Source: Chitinophagaceae bacterium (GTDB lineage: Bacteria; Bacteroidota; Bacteroidia; Chitinophagales; Chitinophagaceae). Taken from it: a stretch of 57,525 nt of DNA. The notes under the pieces are model-generated. The model saw only the letters and a program-made list of their open reading frames with translations, did not search any database and was not told where the DNA came from. Shown here piece after piece: positions 50,309-57,525 of this stretch (its first letter is position 1; the number at the start of each line of letters is the position of its first letter). Position numbers and translations under genes: made by a program. The stretch lies in NCBI GenBank assembly GCA_016786885.1, contig JAEUVO010000066.1, positions 1 through 57,525 on the forward strand. The letters are read 5' to 3'.

Positions 50309-52144
50309 ATGTGTGGAATAGTTGGATATACCGGACCCAGGGAAGCTTATCCCATCATTATCAAAGGCTTAAAGAGGCTTGAATACCGCGGATACGACAG
50401 TACCGGGGTAGCCCTTCAAAATGGCGGCCTGAAAGTTTACAAGAAAAAAGGCAAGGTAGCCGAACTGGAAGATAGTATTGTCGGCAAAGACCTTCATTCC
50501 AACGTCGGCATCGGTCATACCCGTTGGGCTACACACGGAGAACCCAGCGACCGTAATGCCCACCCTCACCAATCATCCAGCGGCAGACTAGCCATGATAC
50601 ATAATGGTATTATTGAGAACTATAACCAGTTAAAAAAAGAACTGATCAATAAGGGCTATACGTTCAGCAGTGATACTGACACTGAAGTTTTATTAAACTT
50701 CATTGAAGAAATAAAAAAGAACAATAATTGTTCATTAGAAGAAGCTGTAAGAGTGGCGCTTAAAAGGGTAACTGGTGCTTACGTTATTTTATTGCTTGAT
50801 TCAGAAGATCCTGAAACAATCATCGCAGCAAGGAAAGGAAGCCCACTTGTTATAGGTGTCGGGAAAGGAGAGCATTTCCTCGGCTCTGATGCTTCACCTA
50901 TGCTGGAATACACAAAAGAAGTAGTGTATGTAAACGATTATGAATTGGCTATCGTTAAACCCGATGAACTTATTCTGAAAAATCTCGGCAATGAAAAAAT
51001 AACTCCTTATGTACAAAAGCTTGATATAGAACTTGCGGCCATCGAAAAAGGCGGGTATGAGCATTTCATGCTGAAAGAAATCTTCGAACAGCCGCAAACC
51101 ATTTATGATTGTCTGCGTGGAAGGCTTGACGCTACCGAAGGCACTATTACGATGAGCGGTATCCAGCAATATGCAGAACAGATCATGAATGCTACCCGGA
51201 TCGTTATGGTAGCTTGTGGCACCAGCTGGCATGCAGGCCTTATAGCAGAATATATATTTGAAGAATTGTGCCGCATCAATGTGGAAGTTGAGTATGCATC
51301 AGAATTCAGGTACAGAAATCCTGTTATTAATAAAGGTGATGTCATCATTGCTATATCACAAAGTGGTGAAACTGCAGATACATTGGTAGCTATCGAAAAT
51401 GCAAAAGCGAAAGGCGCTATCATACTTGGAGTAGTGAATGTAGTAGGCTCCTCAATTGCAAGAATGAGTCATGCAGGTGCCTACACACATGCAGGTCCTG
51501 AAATTGGTGTTGCTTCTACAAAAGCTTTCACTGCCCAATTAGCTGTTCTCACAATGATTGCACTTAAGATCGGCTATATTAAAGGAACTATTCCGCATAA
51601 ACGTTATATGCATCTCCTGAAAGAATTGCAGGAAGTCCCCGAGAAAGTTGCCTGGACATTAAAGCACAGTGAAAACATTAAAGCACTGGCTGAAAAATAT
51701 AAAGATGCAAGAGATTTTCTTTACCTGGGCCGTGGTTACAATTTTCCTGTAGCACTTGAGGGTGCCTTAAAATTGAAAGAGATCTCCTATATACATGCTG
51801 AAGGCTATCCTGCCGCAGAAATGAAACATGGACCAATTGCATTGGTTGATGAGAATTTACCTGTTGTATTTGTAGCTACAAAGGATTCATATCACGAAAA
51901 GGTGATCAGTAACATGCAGGAGATAAAGGCCCGAAAGGGCAAGGTAATTTCTGTTATCACTGAAGGTGATGATGCTTCCTCCGCTTTGTCTGAAGATGTG
52001 ATGATTGTACCAGAAGCAGACGAAATACTGGCGCCTATGCTAAGCGCCATTCCCTTACAGCTTTTGGCATACTATATTGGCGTTGTCAAAGGCTGTGATG
52101 TTGACAAACCGAGGAATCTGGCCAAATCAGTAACGGTTGAATAA
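50309..52144 (+). CDS. glmS: Glutamine--fructose-6-phosphate aminotransferase (isomerizing)
   Basis: Makes glucosamine 6-phosphate from fructose 6-phosphate and glutamine, the entry to cell-wall amino sugars. The 611 residues include the N-terminal glutaminase with the nucleophile Cys2 (MCGIVGYTG), and two SIS domains: VMVACGTSWHAGLIAEYIFE and SQSGETADTLVAIENAKAKG (about 300-365), and GRGYNFPVALEGALKLKEIS. The C-terminal ending DKPRNLAKSVTVE is the family one. It is followed by the DUF4954 gene after 17 bases, suggesting co-transcription. Confidence 0.97.
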   Translation: MCGIVGYTGPREAYPIIIKGLKRLEYRGYDSTGVALQNGGLKVYKKKGKVAELEDSIVGKDLHSNVGIGHTRWATHGEPSDRNAHPHQSSSGRLAMIHNGIIENYNQLKKELINKGYTFSSDTDTEVLLNFIEEIKKNNNCSLEEAVRVALKRVTGAYVILLLDSEDPETIIAARKGSPLVIGVGKGEHFLGSDASPMLEYTKEVVYVNDYELAIVKPDELILKNLGNEKITPYVQKLDIELAAIEKGGYEHFMLKEIFEQPQTIYDCLRGRLDATEGTITMSGIQQYAEQIMNATRIVMVACGTSWHAGLIAEYIFEELCRINVEVEYASEFRYRNPVINKGDVIIAISQSGETADTLVAIENAKAKGAIILGVVNVVGSSIARMSHAGAYTHAGPEIGVASTKAFTAQLAVLTMIALKIGYIKGTIPHKRYMHLLKELQEVPEKVAWTLKHSENIKALAEKYKDARDFLYLGRGYNFPVALEGALKLKEISYIHAEGYPAAEMKHGPIALVDENLPVVFVATKDSYHEKVISNMQEIKARKGKVISVITEGDDASSALSEDVMIVPEADEILAPMLSAIPLQLLAYYIGVVKGCDVDKPRNLAKSVTVE

Positions 52145-52161
52145 TGAACCAGTAACCAAGT

Positions 52162-54369
52162 ATGAACCACATCACCAAAAAAGCGATTTCGTCTCTCGGA
52201 TATGGCTTTATAGCTAAAGAATATATTCCCAAAGGAAAGAATGAATACTATCTGCGGAATATCCAGAACAGAAGCGGGATAAAATACCGGAAACTGAATG
52301 CCTCAGAAATAAAGATTCTTGAAAGAAATGACAACAGTTCTGATGACTGGTCCAAAGTACTTGTGTCGGATTCCTTTGATCCCAAGCTTGTCAAAAGATG
52401 TTCATTTTTTGGTCTGGTCCGAATAGGAAAACTGGAGCCCTACTTTCATGAATTCAATAACCTGCATATGCCAGTCGGCCTGTATAACAGTACAATTATT
52501 AGCTGTGATATTGGCGACAATGTTGTTATTGATAATGTCAACTTCATGAGTCATTATATCATTGGTAACGACGTAATGCTTGTGAACATTAATGAACTGG
52601 CCACTACCGATCATTCAAAATTTGGGAATGGGGTTTTGAAAGAAGGTGAAAAGGAATCAGTTCGTATCTGGATGGAGATTTGCAATGAAAACGCAGGGCG
52701 AAGTGTACTCCCATTCAATGGGATGCAGGCAGGCGACGCCTGGTTATGGTCAAAATACAGAGATGATGAAAAACTATTGCAGAAATTCAAAGAATTTACT
52801 GATCAGAAGTTTGATACTAAAAGAGGTTATTACGGAAAAATCGGCGACCGGACTGTAATCAAGAACTGTAAGATCATAAAAGATGTCTGGATCGGAAGTG
52901 ATGCTTACCTCAAAGGGGCAAATAAATTAAAGAACCTTACTATCAACTCCTCCTCCGAAGCCAAATCACAGATTGGAGAAGGCTGCGAACTCGTTAATGG
53001 TATAATCGGTTTTGGTTGCCGGGTATTCTATGGCGTGAAGGCGGTGCGTTTTATGATGGGCGAAAATTCGCAGTTAAAATATGGCGCCAGGCTTATCAAT
53101 TCTTTTCTTGGTGATAATTCAACTATCTCCTGCTGTGAAGTTTTAAACTCTCTTATCTTCCCTGCACATGAGCAACACCATAACAATTCATTTTTGTGTG
53201 CCGCCACAGTATTAGGGCAAACTAATATGGCAGCCGGCGCAACAATTGGCTCCAATCATAATTCAAGAGGTGCTGATGGAGAAATAATTGCCGGCCGGGG
53301 TTTCTGGCCCGGCTTATGCGTAAGCCTGAAGCATAATTCCAAATTTGCCTCATTTACAATCATTGCAAAAGGTGATTTTCCTGCAGAACTAAATATCCCT
53401 ATTCCCTTTTCTTTGGTCAGTAATGATGTCAGCAATGACAAGTTAATAGTGATGCCAGGTTATTGGTTTATGTATAACATGTATGCTCTGGCAAGGAATG
53501 CCGGGAAATATGTGAGCCGTGACAAACGGCTCGACAAAACACAGGCCATAGAGTATGATTTTCTAGCACCTGATAGTGTAAACGAAATGTTTGATGCAAT
53601 TGAACTGCTAAAAAAACTTACAGCAAAAGCCTATTACCAAAAGGATAAAAAACAAATACCAACCAAAGACCTGGCAAAACAAGGAGCATTTCTTCTTGAC
53701 AATGAAAGATCAATGGTGGAAAAATTAGAAATCTTAGCTGAAAATTTTGAAAACAGCAGCCGAAAAGTCCAACTGCTGAAAACAGGTGAAGCATATCAAA
53801 TTTATAAAGAGCTTATAACTTACTATGGTGTTACTGAATTGATCAGGTTCATTGAGAACCGTAAAATTCTAAGTTGGAAAGACCTGGTTGCCAAACTTCC
53901 TAAGTCTCCTGTCCGCACTCAATGGAAAAATATTGGCGGCCAATTGATACCCGAATCTGCAGTTAATTCGCTTATTCGCTCTGTCCGAAACGGCAAAGTA
54001 AATAGCTGGGACCAGGTACATGAGTTATATAATAAAAAGAGCAGCAACTATCCTGTTGACAAATTTCAGCACTCCTTTGCTTCTTTGTTAGAAATATTAA
54101 AAATAAGACCTGGCAGCTTCACTAAAAAGGTATTTATAACTCTTCTCAGGCAAGCTGTTGCTACCAGGGAATGGATGACAACAGGCATATATGAATCAAG
54201 GGCTAAAGATTACCGGAACCCATTCCGGCAAATGGTGTATGACACCCAAAAGGAAATGGATAACGTACTAGGTAAATTAGAAGACAATAGTTTTATCCTT
54301 CAGCAAAAAGAAGAATATACAAAGTTTAAAAAACAGGCAGAGACTATCATTGCTACCATAACGAAATAA
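52162..54369 (+). CDS. DUF4954 family protein (left-handed beta-helix)
   Basis: A 735-residue protein of the DUF4954 family of Bacteroidota. Residues about 100-420 contain hexapeptide-like repeats (IISCDIGDNVVIDNVNFMSH, NCKIIKDVWIGSDAYLKG, INSFLGDNSTISCCEVLNSL) suggesting a left-handed beta helix as in acyltransferases and GlmU-type enzymes, with a conserved histidine segment EQHHNNSFLCAATVLGQTN and SNHNSRGADGEI. The C-terminal part (about 450-735) is helical. Catalytic function is unproven. It lies 17 bases after glmS, which ties it to amino-sugar metabolism by context only. Start: ATG at 52162. Confidence 0.8.
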   Translation: MNHITKKAISSLGYGFIAKEYIPKGKNEYYLRNIQNRSGIKYRKLNASEIKILERNDNSSDDWSKVLVSDSFDPKLVKRCSFFGLVRIGKLEPYFHEFNNLHMPVGLYNSTIISCDIGDNVVIDNVNFMSHYIIGNDVMLVNINELATTDHSKFGNGVLKEGEKESVRIWMEICNENAGRSVLPFNGMQAGDAWLWSKYRDDEKLLQKFKEFTDQKFDTKRGYYGKIGDRTVIKNCKIIKDVWIGSDAYLKGANKLKNLTINSSSEAKSQIGEGCELVNGIIGFGCRVFYGVKAVRFMMGENSQLKYGARLINSFLGDNSTISCCEVLNSLIFPAHEQHHNNSFLCAATVLGQTNMAAGATIGSNHNSRGADGEIIAGRGFWPGLCVSLKHNSKFASFTIIAKGDFPAELNIPIPFSLVSNDVSNDKLIVMPGYWFMYNMYALARNAGKYVSRDKRLDKTQAIEYDFLAPDSVNEMFDAIELLKKLTAKAYYQKDKKQIPTKDLAKQGAFLLDNERSMVEKLEILAENFENSSRKVQLLKTGEAYQIYKELITYYGVTELIRFIENRKILSWKDLVAKLPKSPVRTQWKNIGGQLIPESAVNSLIRSVRNGKVNSWDQVHELYNKKSSNYPVDKFQHSFASLLEILKIRPGSFTKKVFITLLRQAVATREWMTTGIYESRAKDYRNPFRQMVYDTQKEMDNVLGKLEDNSFILQQKEEYTKFKKQAETIIATITK

Positions 54370-54498
54370 AAATAGTGAGAACCGTTGATGAATATATAGG
54401 ATGTTTCGCTGAATAGCAGGATGCAAAACGGTACTCTTGCCTGATAGAACAGATAATAATAATTTTTTTTAACAGGTCCTGTTAAACCGGCTAACTAA
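54370..54498. other. Convergent region between DUF4954 and der
   Basis: 129 bases between two convergent genes. It contains TTTAACAGG-T-CCTGTTAAA (54468-54486), a near-perfect palindrome with a one-base centre, preceded by a T-run on the plus strand. The tiny loop makes a terminator unlikely; a protein-binding palindrome is another option. No gene. Confidence 0.4.
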
Positions 54499-55812
54499 CT
54501 ATTTTTTCCTGAAGAAAATCCTCACAGGCACACCGGTAAGATCAAAATTTTCTCTTAATTGATTTTCCAGGTAGTTCTTATACGGTTGCTTTATATCATC
54601 GGGAAAATTACAGAAAAAGGCAAAAGATGGTACCGCAGTTGGCAATTGTGTTATGAATTTAATCTTGATTGGATTACCTCTTACCACAGGCGGATGGTAT
54701 GATTGAATAGCTTTCAGCATTATGTCATTCAATTCAGATGTCGGGATTCTCCGCTGACGGTTCTCATATACCTGCAGTGCAAGTTCGATAGCTTTAAATA
54801 TCCTTGTCTTTTCCTTAGCCGATATAAATAAAATTGGCACATCGCTGAAAGGGGCAAATCTTTTCTTCAGCTCTTTCTCGTATTCTTTTGCTGTATTAGT
54901 TTCTTTGGCTACCAAATCCCATTTGTTCACCAGCACTACAATTCCCTTTCCTTTTTTGGTGGCCAGGCTAAAAATATTCAGATCCTGTGCGGCTATACCT
55001 TTCTCTGCATCTAATAATAACAAACAGACATCTGCTTCATCCATTGCCTTAATAGCCCGGATCACTGAATAGAATTCCAAATCCTCATGTACTTTGGCTT
55101 TACGCCGGATACCGGCCGTGTCAATTAATACAAATTCCTTTTGAAAAAGGTTATAATGTGTATGAATAGTATCCCTGGTGGTACCTGCTATATCACTTAC
55201 AATCGTCCTTTCCTCCCCTATCAATGCATTCAGCAGAGAAGATTTGCCGGTATTAGGTTGGCCGATTATTGCAAACTTTGGTAAAGCGGCAATCTCTTTG
55301 GTTTCCTCCGAAGCGTCGTCTGTTATTAGTGCTGCAATTTCATCAAGCAGTTCGCCGGTACCACTACCACTGGCAGCTGCAATAAAATAAATATTATCAA
55401 AGCCAAGACTATAAAACTCTGATGCTTCTAATAGCCGGTCGTTATTATCTACCTTGTTAACTGTTAAAAAAACAGGCTTGGTACTTCTTCGTAAAACAGC
55501 AGCCATCGAATCATCAAGGTCTGTCATACCAGTTGCAGCATCCACCATAAAAATAATGGCGTTGGCTTCCTCTACAGCAACTAACACCTGCTTGGCAATT
55601 TCTTTTTCAAAGATGTCTTCGCTGCCAGCTACGAAACCGCCGGTGTCTATAACATTGAACGTTTTCCCATTCCAGTCAGTAACGCCATATTGCCTGTCAC
55701 GGGTAACTCCGCTGATATCGTCAACGATCGCTTTCCGCTGCTCAAGCAACCGGTTAAAAAGTGTACTTTTCCCTACATTGGGCCTTCCTACTATTGCAAC
55801 TGTAAATGACAT
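54499..55812 (-). CDS. der: GTPase Der (EngA)
   Basis: Ribosome-assembly GTPase with two G domains, acting on the 50S subunit. The 437 residues carry GRPNVGKSTLFNRLL near residue 8 and a second P-loop [15 protein letters not shown] near 185, NKVD in the first domain and NKWD in the second, and a C-terminal KH-like domain ending VPVRIFFRKK. It follows era by nine bases, so the two ribosome-assembly GTPases are in one operon. Confidence 0.97.
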   Translation of the reverse strand: MSFTVAIVGRPNVGKSTLFNRLLEQRKAIVDDISGVTRDRQYGVTDWNGKTFNVIDTGGFVAGSEDIFEKEIAKQVLVAVEEANAIIFMVDAATGMTDLDDSMAAVLRRSTKPVFLTVNKVDNNDRLLEASEFYSLGFDNIYFIAAASGSGTGELLDEIAALITDDASEETKEIAALPKFAIIGQPNTGKSSLLNALIGEERTIVSDIAGTTRDTIHTHYNLFQKEFVLIDTAGIRRKAKVHEDLEFYSVIRAIKAMDEADVCLLLLDAEKGIAAQDLNIFSLATKKGKGIVVLVNKWDLVAKETNTAKEYEKELKKRFAPFSDVPILFISAKEKTRIFKAIELALQVYENRQRRIPTSELNDIMLKAIQSYHPPVVRGNPIKIKFITQLPTAVPSFAFFCNFPDDIKQPYKNYLENQLRENFDLTGVPVRIFFRKK

Positions 55813-55821
55813 AATTTTTTA

Positions 55822-56688
55822 TTAATAACCGTATTCCTTCAACTGTAACTCATTCTCTCTCCACTTCGGTTTTACTTTCACAAATAATTCTAAAAAAACT
55901 TTCTGCTGAATAAATGATTCAATATCCTTCCTGGCCTCTGTTCCGATCTTTTTTATCATAGAACCTTTCTCTCCTATCAGGATCGCTTTTTGTGTTTCCC
56001 GATGAACTATAATATCTGCCACTATTTTAACCAATGTATTTTTCTCCTGGTACTCCCGTACCAATACGGCAGTATGATAAGGAATCTCGTCTTGTGCCAA
56101 CTCATATATTTTTTCCCTTATCAGTTCACTTACAAAAAAACGGGTATTTAAATCACTGATATCATCTCCCTCATAAAAAGGCTCCCCTTCCGGCAGAAAC
56201 TCCAGGATAGTATTGATAAGCTTTTTCTTATTGATACCTGAGAGAGCTGAAATAGTAATAATGCTTTTACAATATGGCCTGGCTTTGAAAAAGGTAATTG
56301 CCTCCTTTATCTTTTCTTCACTCGCAAGGTCAATTTTATTTATTACAATAATTGCGGGTACTTTTAGTTTCAATGCTGAAAAAATCTGGTCGCATTCCTC
56401 CCAATTCTCTTTTACATCCACAAGCAGCATGGCCACATCAGCATCTTCAAGTGCATTTTTTACAGCCAGCATCATTTTCTCATGCAGCTTGTACTTAGGT
56501 TCAATGATACCCGGAGTGTCTGAAAAGATCACCTGGTATTCTTTTTCTGTCAAAATACCCTTTATACGATGACGGGTAGTTTGCACCTTCGGCGATACGA
56601 TAGCCAGTTTTTCGCCCATCAGTGCATTGAGCAAAGTACTTTTACCGGCGTTGGGCCTGCCAAATATGTTTACAAATCCTGATTTCAT
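55822..56688 (-). CDS. era: GTPase Era
   Basis: GTPase that chaperones the 3' end of 16S rRNA during 30S maturation. The ATG at 56688 (MKSGFVNIFGRPNAGKST) gives 288 residues, the normal length; an upstream extension of 18 codons (to 56742) has no family match. Motifs: P-loop GRPNAGKSTLLN, DTPGI, NKID, and the C-terminal KH domain with IGEKGSMIKKIGTEARKDIE. It is followed by der. An inverted repeat (CCTGAAG / CTTCAGG, 56696-56716) lies just upstream. Confidence 0.96.
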   Translation of the reverse strand: MKSGFVNIFGRPNAGKSTLLNALMGEKLAIVSPKVQTTRHRIKGILTEKEYQVIFSDTPGIIEPKYKLHEKMMLAVKNALEDADVAMLLVDVKENWEECDQIFSALKLKVPAIIVINKIDLASEEKIKEAITFFKARPYCKSIITISALSGINKKKLINTILEFLPEGEPFYEGDDISDLNTRFFVSELIREKIYELAQDEIPYHTAVLVREYQEKNTLVKIVADIIVHRETQKAILIGEKGSMIKKIGTEARKDIESFIQQKVFLELFVKVKPKWRENELQLKEYGY

Positions 56689-56779
56689 TATTTCACCTGA
56701 AGGTGCACACTTCAGGCAGCAAGAAGATGAGGAGGTAGTCAATCCTTTGCCAGTTGAAGTTGCAACTGTTTCGGAAAAT

Positions 56780-56810
56780 TTAAAAAAGCCACCTGCAATG
56801 CGGATGGCTT
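56780..56810 (-). terminator. Terminator of the initiator tRNA gene
   Basis: AGCCA ... TGGCT (56787-56809) followed on the minus strand by TTTTTT (56782-56787). It lies eight bases after the tRNA 3' end and ends the short tRNA transcript before era. Confidence 0.65.
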
Positions 56811-56817
56811 CCTGTTG

Positions 56818-56889
<72 letters not shown>

Positions 56890-56900
56890 ATGTTGGAGTG

Positions 56901-56932
56901 CAAAGGTAACCGTATTGAATATACTTTCCAAA
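56901..56932 (-). promoter_or_regulatory. Consensus promoter of the initiator tRNA
   Basis: Minus strand: TTTG (56932-56929), 20 bases, TACCTTTG (56908-56901). Identical in both boxes and spacing to the rpsJ promoter. The tRNA 5' end lies about 11 bases downstream. Confidence 0.8.
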
Positions 56933-56933
56933 G

Positions 56934-56964
56934 AAAAAACGTCCTGAAAAATCAGGACGTTTTC
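56934..56964 (-). terminator. Terminator of the GIN-domain gene
   Basis: Stem of about 12 pairs, AAAACGTCCTGA / TCAGGACGTTTT, loop AAAA, with a T-run on the minus strand. It directly abuts the tRNA promoter. Confidence 0.85.
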
Positions 56965-56988
56965 ATGGCTGTACTTATGAATAAATGA

Positions 56989-57525
56989 TTATCCACGGGA
57001 AACGCTGCTGGACCCACTGCTCTTGATATCACGGATAACTCCATTCCCTTTATATTTCACATCACTGGCTCCACTTGCTTGTGCTGAGAGTTCCTTATTT
57101 ACTGTAACTTTTATATCACTTGCTCCGGAGGCTCTTGCCTCACAGGTTTCTGTTACGAGATCAAATCCTTTAAAATCGCTGGCTCCACTTGCTTCCACAG
57201 AAAGTTGTGTAGCTCTTCCCGTCACTGTCATATCAGAAGCACCACTCAAATCAACTGTAAGTTTGCCAACTTCCAGTTTACCTTTTACATCACTTGCACC
57301 TGATTGATTAATAGACAATGATTCTGCTTTTAAAACTCCGGCTATATATACATCACAGGCACCACTCACTATTAGCTTATCAATCTCCTTAAAGGAAATA
57401 TAAGCCTTCAGTTTTTTGTTCCCTTTGTTCCATTTCCAGTCTTTATGAAGGCCAATATGTAATACACCACTTTTTACTTCTACTGTTATCATATCCCTGT
57501 CTTTGGTACTGGCTGCACTCACTGC
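56989..57525 (-). CDS. GIN-domain (DUF2807) protein, 5' end outside window
   Basis: C-terminal part of a putative secreted autotransporter-like or adhesin protein of the head-GIN (DUF2807) family. About 179 residues are visible and the frame is open at the window edge. Six regularly spaced SGASD or SGSS motifs, every 18-21 residues (SINQSGASDVKG, TVDLSGASDMTV, SVEASGASDFKG, EARASGASDIKV, SAQASGASDVKY, IKSSGSSSVSRG), suggest a beta-helix with a Ser/Asp ladder. The N-terminal signal sequence is not in view. Transcription ends at the terminator 56934-56964. Confidence 0.82.
   Translation of the reverse strand, partial: AVSAASTKDRDMITVEVKSGVLHIGLHKDWKWNKGNKKLKAYISFKEIDKLIVSGACDVYIAGVLKAESLSINQSGASDVKGKLEVGKLTVDLSGASDMTVTGRATQLSVEASGASDFKGFDLVTETCEARASGASDIKVTVNKELSAQASGASDVKYKGNGVIRDIKSSGSSSVSRG

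Noticed and set aside
54468..54486. TTTAACAGG-T-CCTGTTAAA as a terminator of der
   Set aside because: The one-base centre cannot form a loop and the T-run is on the wrong side for der. Kept only as a palindrome note.

Overview
The window is a piece of a Bacteroidota chromosome, most likely a member of the Chitinophagaceae. This rests on type IX secretion (T9SS) sorting tails on two proteins, -7 boxes of the form TAnnTTTG in place of the usual -10, few Shine-Dalgarno sites, a DAHP synthase fused to chorismate mutase, GIN and DUF4954 proteins, and low GC. The family-level placement is an inference. No gap between genes exceeds 300 bases; the longest are about 240.

Layout: (1) 1-8410, minus strand: a continuous S10-spc ribosomal protein operon from rpsJ to a truncated rplF, with a strong consensus promoter before rpsJ. 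(2) 8411-15012: an accessory insert splitting fusA from rpsJ. It holds a flippase-like membrane protein and a 1756-residue secreted IPT/FG-GAP repeat protein. (3) 15013-17157: fusA, with its own promoter and terminator; rpsL and rpsG are not beside it. (4) 17371-21686: a cupin protein, an OmpA-family porin-like protein with calcium-binding type 3 repeats, a lipoprotein L,D-transpeptidase and a DUF952 protein. (5) 21708-29225: an aromatic amino acid cluster read as pheA, aminotransferase, tyrA, DAHP synthase/chorismate mutase, aroB, aroA, aroC. It covers entry into the shikimate pathway, chorismate formation and both branches to Phe and Tyr, but lacks aroQ/aroD, aroE and aroK. (6) 29469-33314: a DEAD-box helicase, then a divergent module of a small lipoprotein, an ECF sigma factor and a membrane protein joining an anti-sigma-like N-terminus to a periplasmic trypsin-like protease. 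(7) 33385-45000: nucleotidyltransferase, PLP-dependent deaminase family enzyme, lipB, an RluD-type pseudouridine synthase, def, ruvX, a UbiA-type prenyltransferase, an RNA methyltransferase, a CotH protein and a DUF4139 protein. (8) 45052-57525: mutS, CHRD lipoprotein, SET protein, mgtE, glmS with a DUF4954 beta-helix protein, der, era, initiator tRNA and a partial GIN-domain protein.

Two themes cut across the window. Several promoter boxes end only 4-6 bases before the start codon, which points to leaderless mRNAs and settles several starts. Several families of short palindromic repeats lie between genes and also inside the reading frames of aroA, pheA and the RNA methyltransferase, where they add residues without breaking the frame.

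The best candidate for a little-described system is the sigma/protease module at 31311-33314. The sigma gene and the divergent lipoprotein carry matching GGGTTAC-N15-GTAT promoter-like sites, and the sigma and protease genes overlap by 8 bases.
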